The notes below the pieces were generated by a model. That model did no database searches. It worked only from the letters and a program-made list of their open reading frames with translations, and was not told the DNA's origin. This document shows, one piece after another, positions 6,894-12,473 of a stretch of DNA of 12,473 nt. Each line of letters opens with the position of its first letter. Position 1 is the stretch's first letter. The stretch lies in the NCBI GenBank assembly GCA_031552735.1, contig JAVBMF010000013.1, positions 1-12,473 of the forward strand. The letters are read 5' to 3'. The translations under genes and the position numbers were made by a program. This DNA is from JAVBUY01 sp031552735. GTDB lineage: Bacteria > Bacillota > Clostridia > Christensenellales > Aristaeellaceae.

Positions 6894-8876
6894 ATGAATG
6901 CCATCGACCAACGCTGTGTCAACACCATCCGTACCCTGGCCGCCGATACCGTGCAAAAGGCCAATTCCGGCCACCCGGGCACGCCGCTGGGCGCCGCGCC
7001 CATGGCTTATGCGCTGTGGAGCGAAGTGATGCGCCACAACCCTGCCAACCCCGACTGGGTCAACCGCGACCGCTTCGTGCTGTCGGCGGGGCACGCGTCC
7101 TCGCTGCTGTATACGCTGCTGCACCTGTTCGGCTATGGCCTGACCATTGACGATCTCAAGGCGTTCCGCCAGTGGGGCAGCAAGACCCCCGGCCACCCGG
7201 AGTACCGCCACACGCGCGGCGTGGAGATCACCACCGGCCCGCTGGGGCAGGGTATCGCCAACGCGGTGGGCTTTGCCATTGCCGAGACACATCTGGCCGC
7301 GAAGTTCAATCAGCCTCAGTACCCGGTGGTGGATCACTACACCTACGCGCTGTGCGGTGACGGCTGCATGATGGAAGGCATCGCGTCCGAAGCGGCGTCG
7401 CTGGCCGGTACGCTGGGGCTGGGCAAGCTGACCGTGCTCTACGACGACAACGAGATTTCGATCGAGGGCAACACCGACATCGCCTTCCGCGAGGACGTTG
7501 GCGCGCGCTTTGTGTCGTATGGCTGGCAGGTGCTGCGCGTGAAGGACGGCAACGACCTGGTCGAGCTGGTGAACACGCTGGAGGCCGCCAAGAAGGAAAC
7601 GGGCAAGCCCACGCTGATCATCGTGCCGACCGAGATCGGCTTCGGCTGCCCGGCCAAGCAGGGCAAGGCCAGCGCGCACGGCGAACCGCTGGGCGCGGAC
7701 AATGTGACCGCGCTGAAGGCGTCGCTGGGCATGCCTGCCGAGGACTTCTATGTGTCCGACGAGGTGAAGGCGCGCTATGCCGAGCACCAGCAAAAGGGTG
7801 CGTTGGCCGAGCAGAGCTGGGACGCGATGTTCAAGAAATACGCCGCCGTGTATCCGGAACTGGCCAAGGAATGGGCGGTGTGGTTCGCCGACAAGCTGTC
7901 CGTGGATTTGACCCAAGAGGCCTCGCTGTGGGAGTTCCCTGGCAAGGCGGCGACGCGCAACAGCTCCGGCGAGGAACTCAACCGTCTGGTCAAGTTTGTG
8001 CCCAACCTGATCGGCGGCTCGGCCGATCTGGCGCCCTCTAACAAGAGCGACATGAAGGGTCGCGGCGACTACTCCGCCGAGAACCGCGCCGGTGCCAACC
8101 TGCACTATGGCGTGCGCGAGCATGCGATGTCGGCGATCGCCAACGGCATTGCGGCGCACGGCGGCCTGCGCACCTACGCGGCGACCTTCTTCGTCTTCAG
8201 CGACTACATGAAGAACGGCATGCGCCTGTCCGCGCTAATGAAGCTGCCGGTCACCTACATCCTGACGCACGACTCCATCGGCGTGGGCGAGGACGGCCCC
8301 ACGCACCAGCCGGTGGAGCATCTGGCCGGGCTGCGCGCCATTCCCGATCTGATCGTCTTCCGTCCCGCCGACAGCCACGAGGTGGCGGCGGGCTGGTGCA
8401 CCGCGATGCAGAGTGGCCTGCCCACTTGTCTGGTGCTGACGCGTCAGGACCTGCCGCTGTATGAGCGCAGTGGCAAGGACGCGCTGAAGGGCGGTTACAT
8501 CCTCTCCGACAGCAAGCAGGCGACGCCCGACGTGATCCTGATGGCGTCCGGCTCGGAGGTGGAGCAGATGATGGGCGCACAGGCCAAGCTGGCCGAGGCG
8601 GGCATCGACGCGCGCGTGGTGTCCATGCCGTCGATGGAGCTCTTTGAGGCGCAGGACGCCGCCTATCGCGAGCGCGTGTTGCCGCGAGCCGTGCGCGCGC
8701 GCGTGGCCATGGAGGCCGGTGTGGGCGACAACTGGTATAAGTACGTCGGTCTGGACGGCGCGGTGATCAGTCTGGAGCACTACGGCGCGTCCGCCCCGGC
8801 AGCCAAGCTGTTCGCCGAGTTCGGCTTCACGGTGGACAACGCGGTGGCGACCGCCAAAAAGGTGCTGGGCAAGTAA
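6894..8876 (+). CDS. tkt: Transketolase
   Basis: This thiamine-diphosphate enzyme of the non-oxidative pentose phosphate pathway moves C2 units between ketose and aldose phosphates. It has 660 aa, the normal full length (transketolases are about 660-670). The start is ATG 6894, 7 nt after AGAGGAGGA. Motifs seen: NSGHPG with H27, SAGHAS with H67, HPE with H101, and the ThDP/metal motif from GDG (155-157) to N186. Also present are H262 in SAHGEP, NLIGGSADLAPSNKS, the catalytic glutamate E409 in GVREHAM, the cofactor-pocket Phe/Tyr region around 430-440, THDS with H459, DGPTHQP with D467 and H471, and R518 in LTRQDLPLYER. All expected catalytic residues are present, so it should be active. It is the last gene of the operon, and a strong hairpin follows 20 nt after the stop. 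Confidence 0.98.
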   Translation: MNAIDQRCVNTIRTLAADTVQKANSGHPGTPLGAAPMAYALWSEVMRHNPANPDWVNRDRFVLSAGHASSLLYTLLHLFGYGLTIDDLKAFRQWGSKTPGHPEYRHTRGVEITTGPLGQGIANAVGFAIAETHLAAKFNQPQYPVVDHYTYALCGDGCMMEGIASEAASLAGTLGLGKLTVLYDDNEISIEGNTDIAFREDVGARFVSYGWQVLRVKDGNDLVELVNTLEAAKKETGKPTLIIVPTEIGFGCPAKQGKASAHGEPLGADNVTALKASLGMPAEDFYVSDEVKARYAEHQQKGALAEQSWDAMFKKYAAVYPELAKEWAVWFADKLSVDLTQEASLWEFPGKAATRNSSGEELNRLVKFVPNLIGGSADLAPSNKSDMKGRGDYSAENRAGANLHYGVREHAMSAIANGIAAHGGLRTYAATFFVFSDYMKNGMRLSALMKLPVTYILTHDSIGVGEDGPTHQPVEHLAGLRAIPDLIVFRPADSHEVAAGWCTAMQSGLPTCLVLTRQDLPLYERSGKDALKGGYILSDSKQATPDVILMASGSEVEQMMGAQAKLAEAGIDARVVSMPSMELFEAQDAAYRERVLPRAVRARVAMEAGVGDNWYKYVGLDGAVISLEHYGASAPAAKLFAEFGFTVDNAVATAKKVLGK

Positions 8877-8896
8877 TCGCACAAAACCGAGATAAA

Positions 8897-8961
8897 ACCC
8901 CTCTTTGCCTCATAGGATTAGGTGAAAACCATGATCTTATCGGGCAGAGAGGGGTGTTTTT
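8897..8961 (+). terminator. Long rod-like terminator hairpin with GAAA tetraloop after tkt
   Basis: Positions 8897-8910 pair with 8942-8955 (14 bp, two wobbles). After a C/C mismatch, 8912-8920 pair with 8932-8940 (9 bp, two wobbles). After one bulged A (8931), GGT/ACC (8921-8923 with 8928-8930) is capped by a GAAA loop (8924-8927). Five T follow at 8957-8961. The element ends the operon and is unusually long for a terminator. Its 3' arm contains the GAGAGGGG that serves as ribosome site for the next gene. Confidence 0.8.
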
Positions 8962-8963
8962 GC

Positions 8964-9797
8964 GTGCGGATACGCGCAAAAGCCGTGACCAAGGTGCAGC
9001 GGGCACAGCCGACGATAGAAACAAAGCGAGAGGAAGCCGCCGAGGTTATCTCGGTGGACTGGGGCGAGCCGATTGAAACCGCGCTGCTGACCCCCACCTT
9101 TGAGGAGGAGGCGGCGGCCGAACAGCAGCCACTGGTGTTTGAACCGTGGGTCAGCGATGCGCCCGCCGAAGCGCCGGAGACGATGGTCGTCGAACCGGAG
9201 GTCGTGATCATCGAGACGCCGGAGCCGCCCGCGCCCGAGCCGGTTTGCGAGGGCAAGCCATACACCGTGCGGCGTGGCGACAGCTTCCAACTGATCGCGC
9301 GGCGTTTTGGCGTGACCATGCGCGATCTGCTGGCCGCCAATCCGGAGCTGCATCCCGGGCGGTTGATGGTGGGCGATGTGCTGTGCATTCCCGATGCCGA
9401 GCAGCCCGCGCCCAGCCCGGCGCCAGTGCCGGTGCCCGCGCCCGTGCCGCAGACGCCGCCCGCGCGCACCGGCCCGACGCAGTTCCAGGTGCGCGAGGGG
9501 CAGAGCATCGTCGATATCCTGCTGGAAGGAGATGTGTCGCTCAACGCGTTTCAGGCCGCCAACCCGCGCCTGCGCCTAGGCCAGCAGCGCGTGGGCGAGT
9601 GGGTGCGCCTGCCGCCCAGCGGCACGCGCGGCAGCTGCGGCAGCGGCACGCCGTATGTGATTATCGAGCAGATGACGCTGCCCGAGCTGGCCAACCGGCT
9701 GGGCATGAGCACCGGTGCGCTGCTGCGCGCCAACGCGCACCTGCTGCCGTCCGACTTTACAGTAGGGCAGGTTATCTGCCTGCCGGGCGGGCGATAA
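8964..9797 (+). CDS. Triple-LysM domain protein without signal peptide
   Basis: 277 aa from GTG 8964, 9 nt after AGAGGGG (8948-8954). An in-frame GTG at 8922 would add 14 residues but lies in the apex of the terminator hairpin, so I prefer 8964; the start remains uncertain. Residues 1-95 are acidic, Pro/Glu/Ala-rich and probably disordered. LysM1 (99-143) is canonical: YTVRRGDSFQLIARRFGVTM, then LLAANPEL and VGDVLCIP. A Pro-rich linker (146-169) follows. LysM2 (172-217) and LysM3 (229-274) are diverged but keep the AN-P or RAN core and the closing VG...L.P. Four cysteines (95, 141, 225, 272) flank or end the domains. LysM binds GlcNAc-containing glycans such as peptidoglycan. Without a signal peptide or membrane helix, a mother-cell spore-coat role (SafA/SpoVID-like) or non-classical export is possible, but this is inference. 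Confidence 0.8.
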   Translation: MRIRAKAVTKVQRAQPTIETKREEAAEVISVDWGEPIETALLTPTFEEEAAAEQQPLVFEPWVSDAPAEAPETMVVEPEVVIIETPEPPAPEPVCEGKPYTVRRGDSFQLIARRFGVTMRDLLAANPELHPGRLMVGDVLCIPDAEQPAPSPAPVPVPAPVPQTPPARTGPTQFQVREGQSIVDILLEGDVSLNAFQAANPRLRLGQQRVGEWVRLPPSGTRGSCGSGTPYVIIEQMTLPELANRLGMSTGALLRANAHLLPSDFTVGQVICLPGGR

Positions 9798-9830
9798 GCG
9801 CACTGGCGATAAGCGGACTGGCGATAAACG
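9791..9830. repeat. 15-bp tandem mini-repeat spanning the LysM stop codon
   Basis: GCGATAAGCGCACTG (9791-9805), GCGATAAGCGGACTG (9806-9820) and a partial GCGATAAACG (9821-9830) repeat with a 15-bp period. The TAA stop of the LysM gene (9795-9797) is the TAA inside the first unit. The last unit runs into the 126-bp repeat. Confidence 0.8.
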
Positions 9831-10107
9831 CCCTCTTGTGTTGTCGCCGCTGCGCCGACTTCCTCGGCGTATTACACGATACGCCTCGTGCAGATCGGCT
9901 TGCGTCTCCTAACAATAGGGCATTTCTTGCCAATCCGCGCGTACTGGCGATATGCGCCCTCTTGTGTTGTCGCCGCTGCGCCGACTTCCTCGGCGTATCA
10001 CACAATACGCCTCGTTCAGATCGGCTTGCGCCTCCTAACAATAGGGCATTTCTTGCCAGCCCGCGCGGACTGGCGATAAACGCCCTCTTGTGTTGTCGCC
10101 GCTGCGC
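9817..10107. repeat. 126-bp tandem repeat, 2.3 copies, each unit an imperfect palindrome
   Basis: Copies start with ACTGGCGATA at 9817, 9943 and 10069, so the period is exactly 126 bp. Copies 1 and 2 differ at 9 of 126 positions by my count (about 93% identity). Copy 3 is cut after 39 bp (10069-10107), identical to copy 1 over that length. Each full unit is self-complementary from edge to centre. In copy 1, TGGC 9819-9822 pairs with GCCA 9929-9932, GCCCT 9830-9834 with AGGGC 9917-9921, GCCGA 9854-9858 with TCGGC 9895-9899, and the central GGCGTAT 9866-9872 with ATACGCC 9879-9885. Copy 2 has the same helices 126 bp on. I do not recognise it as a named element. It lies between the LysM stop and the next hairpin and accounts for most of the gene-free stretch 9798-10202. 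Confidence 0.85.
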
Positions 10108-10115
10108 TCGAGACA

Positions 10116-10142
10116 AGCCGGAGCTTTTCGCTCCGGCTCTTT
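10116..10142 (+). terminator. Terminator-like hairpin downstream of the repeats
   Basis: AGCCGGAGC (10116-10124) and GCTCCGGCT (10130-10138) form a perfect 9-bp stem with a 5-nt loop. The tail CTTTG (10139-10143) is only weakly T-rich. It probably ends the LysM transcript about 320 nt after the stop codon, with the repeats in the 3' untranslated part. Confidence 0.65.
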
Positions 10143-10145
10143 GTA

Positions 10146-10174
10146 TTGCGGTCTATTTGTCGGCATGATACAAT
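10146..10174 (+). promoter_or_regulatory. Promoter of the nuclease-helicase pair
   Basis: TTGCGG (10146-10151), a 17-nt spacer and TACAAT (10169-10174), with TGA directly before it (extended -10). The transcript would start near 10181, about 22 nt before the ATG. The same TTGCGG-17-TACAAT pair occurs again at 12316-12344. Confidence 0.7.
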
Positions 10175-10202
10175 ATGTGGTATGCGGGAGAGGGGGAAGT
10201 GC

Positions 10203-10568
10203 ATGCATACCGAGCAGGTGGTGGCGGCGCTGTCGTCGCTGCGCGTGCCGCCGGGCACCGGCGAGCTGGACATGCATGCCCGCATTGCCGACGGCCTAGC
10301 CGTGGCGGGTATCCCCTTCACGCACGAGGCCAAGTTGGCGCCGCGCTGTCGCATCGACTTTCTGATCGGCGGCATCGGGCTGGAGGTCAAGTGCGGCAAG
10401 CCTAACCGAACGGCGTTGATCCGCCAGCTTTCGCGCTATGCCGCGTGCGAGGGCGTCACCGAACTGATTGTGGTGGTGGCGCGCAGCGTGCATCTGCCCA
10501 CGCGCATCTTGGACAAGCCCTGCCTGATGCTGAGCATGAACCGGCTGTGGGGCATTGCGCTGTCGTAA
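10203..10568 (+). CDS. Small PD-(D/E)XK-fold nuclease-like protein
   Basis: 121 aa from ATG 10203, with the purine-rich AGGGGG 6 nt upstream; the longer frame from 10146 would cross the promoter. I recognise no named family, but the layout fits a minimal PD-(D/E)XK nuclease. An N-terminal helix carries E21 (GELDMHARIADGLAVAGI), a strand follows with E42 (PFTHEAKL), then RIDFLIGGIGLEVKCGK gives D52, E61 and K63 (the D-x8-E-x-K hairpin), and a helix carries Q75 (LIRQLSRYA). The C-terminal half is alternating strand and helix (ELIVVVARS). The protein is soluble, with no signal peptide. The stop TAA overlaps the ribosome site of the SNF2 helicase gene, whose TTG lies 12 nt on, so the two are probably co-translated and act together on DNA. 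A Holliday-resolvase-like or restriction-like activity is possible. The substrate is unknown. Confidence 0.7.
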   Translation: MHTEQVVAALSSLRVPPGTGELDMHARIADGLAVAGIPFTHEAKLAPRCRIDFLIGGIGLEVKCGKPNRTALIRQLSRYAACEGVTELIVVVARSVHLPTRILDKPCLMLSMNRLWGIALS

Positions 10569-10580
10569 GGAGATTTCACA

Positions 10581-12329
10581 TTGATCGAAGCAATCGACAA
10601 CCACATAGACGACGCCTTCGCGCTGCCCGCATACCTGCGCGACGGCGGCCCCGCGCCGCACCTGTACGGCACGCTCAGCTATAACCGCCGCACGCGCCGC
10701 TGGATCATTCAGGGGGAGCCGTGCGTCACCGAGCTGGCCAAGCGCCTGTTTCCGGGCAGCGATGGGCACAAGCGCGGCGAGGCGCGCTTTACCGCGCACC
10801 GGCGCATCGTCGGCGAGATCAACTGGCTGATGCTGCGTTACCCATTGGCGGTGCGTGAGGGCGACCTGCCACGCTGGCAGCAAGCGCTCGGTGAGGCGCG
10901 CGAGGATGCCCATCGCAAGGCCGAGGCCGCCAAGCTGCCCACCATCGCCGAGCCGCCGCGCGCGTACTTTGCCGGGGAACTGCGCGATTTCCAGAAGCGC
11001 GGGCTGGCGTGGCTGCTGGCCAATCCGCGCGGCCTATTGGCCGACGAGATGGGGCTGGGCAAGACCGTGCAGGCGCTGGCGTGGCTGGCGACCACCCGCG
11101 CGCTGCCGATGCTGCTGATCGTGCCGCCGCATCTGGTGCTCAACTGGCAGCACGAGATCGCGCGCTTTCTGCGATTGGACGGCGGGGTGCGCGTGCATGT
11201 CATCAAGGGGCTCAAGCCCTACGATCTGCCCGAGGCCGATATCTACATCGTGCACTACCTGCTGCTGCGCGGCTGGAAGCAGGTGCTGCCGCAGTTGGGC
11301 ATGCGCTCGGTGGTCTTTGACGAGATGCAGGAACTGCGCCACGCGGGCACCGAGAAGTATTCGGCGGCCAGCCTGATCGGCGACGCGTGCGACAGCGTGA
11401 TCGGTCTGTCCGGCACGCCGATCTACAACCGTGGCGGCGAGATTTGGAACGTCATCAACATCCTGGACTACCACTTTTTGGGCGACTGGGAGAGCTTTAC
11501 GCGCGAATGGTGCTATGGTTACGGCAACAACATCGTCGCCAAGCCCGACGTGCTGGGCGACCATCTGCGCCGCGAAGGGCTGATGTTCCGCCGCACCAAG
11601 GCCGAGGTGCTGTCCGAGCTGCCGCCCAAGCGCAGGCTGGTGCAGGACATCGATCTGGACGACGCGGTCTATCGCAAGCTGATGGTGCCCGCGCTGGACA
11701 AGCTGCACCTGCTGCGCGAGGGCAGCGAGCTGACCGGCTCGCAGCGCGCGCTGCTGGAGGAGCAGATCAGTCAGGACGAACGGCAGGCCACCGGCATCGC
11801 CAAGGCGCCGTTTGTGGTCGCCTTTGTGCGGGCGCTGCTGGAGGGCGGCGAGCAGGTGCTGCTCTTTGCGCACCATCACGCGGTCATGGATATCTATAAG
11901 AAGGAACTCAAGGCGTTTGCGCCCGCGTTTGTGACCGGGCGCGAAACGCCGGAGAAGAAAAACGCCTCGGTGGAGGCGTTTATGCAGGGCAAGACCGACC
12001 TGTGCGTGATCTCGCTGCGCTCGGCGGCGGGGCTGAATCTCCAGCGCGCCACCTGTGTGGTCTTTGGCGAGCTGGATTGGTCGCCCGCCGTGCACAGCCA
12101 GGCCGAGGACCGCGCGCACCGCATCGGCCAGCAGGATTCGCTGCTGTGCTACTATCTGGTGTCGCCGCGCGGCTCGGATCAGGACATGCAGGAGGCGCTG
12201 GGGCTCAAGGTCAGCCAGTTCCTGGGCATCATGGGCGACCAGCCGCTGGGCATCGCCCAGCAGACGCAGCAAGAAACGCTGGCGCGCGCACATATCAGGA
12301 GCTTGGTCGAACGGCTTGCGGATGCGTGA
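10581..12329 (+). CDS. SNF2-family DEAD/DEAH-box helicase/translocase
   Basis: 582 aa. The start is TTG 10581, 8 nt after AAGGAG (10567-10572). Residues 1-128 form an extra N-terminal region of unknown fold with a basic helical stretch. The SNF2 ATPase then follows: Q-motif-like LRDFQKRG with Q138, Walker A DEMGLGKT (155-162), motif Ia PMLLIVPPHLVLNWQHE, motif II FDEMQELR with D247 and E248, motif III LSGTP (276-280), GEIWNVINILD, the second RecA lobe QVLLFAHHHAVMD, motif V LRSAAGLNLQ, and motif VI QAEDRAHRIGQQ with R511 and R514. All ATPase residues are present. Motif II reads DEMQ rather than DEAH/DEGH. Proteins of this type use ATP to move along duplex DNA and remodel it. At this length there is no obvious extra nuclease or HNH domain, so the neighbouring small protein could supply that activity. 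Confidence 0.93.
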   Translation: MIEAIDNHIDDAFALPAYLRDGGPAPHLYGTLSYNRRTRRWIIQGEPCVTELAKRLFPGSDGHKRGEARFTAHRRIVGEINWLMLRYPLAVREGDLPRWQQALGEAREDAHRKAEAAKLPTIAEPPRAYFAGELRDFQKRGLAWLLANPRGLLADEMGLGKTVQALAWLATTRALPMLLIVPPHLVLNWQHEIARFLRLDGGVRVHVIKGLKPYDLPEADIYIVHYLLLRGWKQVLPQLGMRSVVFDEMQELRHAGTEKYSAASLIGDACDSVIGLSGTPIYNRGGEIWNVINILDYHFLGDWESFTREWCYGYGNNIVAKPDVLGDHLRREGLMFRRTKAEVLSELPPKRRLVQDIDLDDAVYRKLMVPALDKLHLLREGSELTGSQRALLEEQISQDERQATGIAKAPFVVAFVRALLEGGEQVLLFAHHHAVMDIYKKELKAFAPAFVTGRETPEKKNASVEAFMQGKTDLCVISLRSAAGLNLQRATCVVFGELDWSPAVHSQAEDRAHRIGQQDSLLCYYLVSPRGSDQDMQEALGLKVSQFLGIMGDQPLGIAQQTQQETLARAHIRSLVERLADA

Positions 12330-12344
12330 AAGATACGATACAAT
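12316..12344 (+). promoter_or_regulatory. Probable promoter of the downstream partial gene, inside the helicase 3' end
   Basis: TTGCGG (12316-12321), a 17-nt spacer and TACAAT (12339-12344). The -35 lies within the last codons of the SNF2 gene. The hexamers and spacing are identical to the promoter at 10146. No terminator is seen between the helicase stop (12329) and the next start, so read-through is also likely. Confidence 0.55.
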
Positions 12345-12365
12345 ACGCATGGATGAGGTGAGGGT

Positions 12366-12473
12366 ATGGAAGATCGAAGCCAGATTTGGATAAAGATACA
12401 GGCATGGTTCGCGCGCGCCGGGCGGGCGACGAAAAGCGGGCTGAAGCGCTTTTGGGCGTGGCTGCCCGGCACG
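12366..12473 (+). CDS. Unrecognised protein, N-terminal 36 residues (runs off the window)
   Basis: ATG 12366 is preceded by GAGGTGA (12355-12361), a good ribosome site at a short 4-nt spacing, and the frame stays open to the window end. The visible residues begin MEDRSQIWIKIQAWFARAG and continue with a basic, Trp-rich segment (KSGLKRFWAWLPGT). This could be an amphipathic or membrane-proximal cytoplasmic N-terminus, but too little is present to assign a family. It lies 36 nt after the SNF2 stop and could belong to the same locus. Confidence 0.55.
   Translation, partial: MEDRSQIWIKIQAWFARAGRATKSGLKRFWAWLPGT

Noticed and set aside
5277..8159. A 960-codon open frame on the minus strand opposite the phosphohexomutase and transketolase genes
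   Set aside because: Its product is low-complexity, rich in Arg/His/Gln/Ala/Val, with no domain. It mirrors the codon bias of two clear genes on the other strand, as expected in GC-rich DNA.
8922..8963. GTG 8922 as the start of the LysM gene
   Set aside because: It lies in the apex stem-loop of the post-tkt hairpin with only a weak ribosome site, and the extra residues give no signal peptide. GTG 8964 has a better-placed site, although certainty is limited.
9817..10107. A CRISPR array
   Set aside because: The 126-bp period has no short-repeat/variable-spacer pattern. Copies are similar along their whole length, and no cas gene is nearby.
9146..10168. A 340-codon plus-strand frame overlapping the LysM gene and the repeats
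   Set aside because: It is an out-of-frame shadow of the LysM gene extended by the stop-free repeat array. It contains no domain and crosses the terminator-like hairpin.
11034..12350. A 438-codon minus-strand frame opposite the SNF2 gene
   Set aside because: Its composition is typical of a GC-rich shadow frame, and the plus strand encodes all SNF2 motifs in order.
12349..12393. A 14-codon reading frame from ATG 12349, possible leader peptide
   Set aside because: There is no ribosome site before it, and it overlaps the better-supported start at 12366. No attenuator structure is visible.

Overview
The window looks like chromosomal DNA of a high-GC member of the Bacillota (Clostridia-type, Gram-positive). 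This is inferred from strong AGGAGG-type ribosome-binding sites, frequent GTG/TTG starts, consensus sigma-A promoters with extended -10 elements, compact intrinsic terminators, and a NAD-type glutamate dehydrogenase. I cannot name the genus. No rRNA, tRNA, CRISPR array or insertion sequence was recognised.

Layout. (1) 1-402, minus strand: the N-terminal part of a secreted ABC-transporter solute-binding protein with its own consensus promoter. (2) 403-710: a divergent intergenic region holding both promoters and a 9-bp inverted repeat over the -35 of the next gene. (3) 711-1988: glutamate dehydrogenase, followed by a clear terminator. (4) 2051-2493: a gene-free stretch with a long perfect-arm hairpin, a possible three-way-junction RNA fold and a TTGACA/TACAAT promoter. 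(5) 2494-4512: a cell-surface protein with a signal peptide, about four Ig-like repeats, a Pro-rich stalk, one membrane helix and a disordered charged cytoplasmic tail, closed by a terminator. (6) 4654-8876: an apparent operon of a DUF2461 protein, a phosphohexomutase and transketolase. (7) 8897-8961: a long rod-like terminator hairpin with a GAAA loop, whose 3' arm contains the ribosome-binding site of the next gene. (8) 8964-9797: a three-LysM protein without a signal peptide. (9) 9791-10107: a 15-bp mini-repeat and a 126-bp tandem repeat whose unit is itself an imperfect palindrome, then a terminator-like hairpin. (10) 10203-12329: a small PD-(D/E)XK-fold nuclease-like protein coupled to an SNF2-family helicase, with its own promoter. 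(11) 12366-end: the start of an unrecognised basic, Trp-rich protein.

How the genes relate. Glutamate dehydrogenase, phosphohexomutase and transketolase are core carbon/nitrogen enzymes. The mutase and transketolase share one transcription unit and link hexose phosphates, the pentose phosphate pathway and envelope sugar precursors. The Ig-repeat and LysM proteins are probably envelope or spore-surface proteins. The nuclease-helicase pair stands apart. It has its own promoter, the second gene is translationally coupled to the first, and the pair lies directly beside the tandem palindromic repeats. It is the best candidate here for an incompletely described system (DNA repair, mobile-element or defence function).
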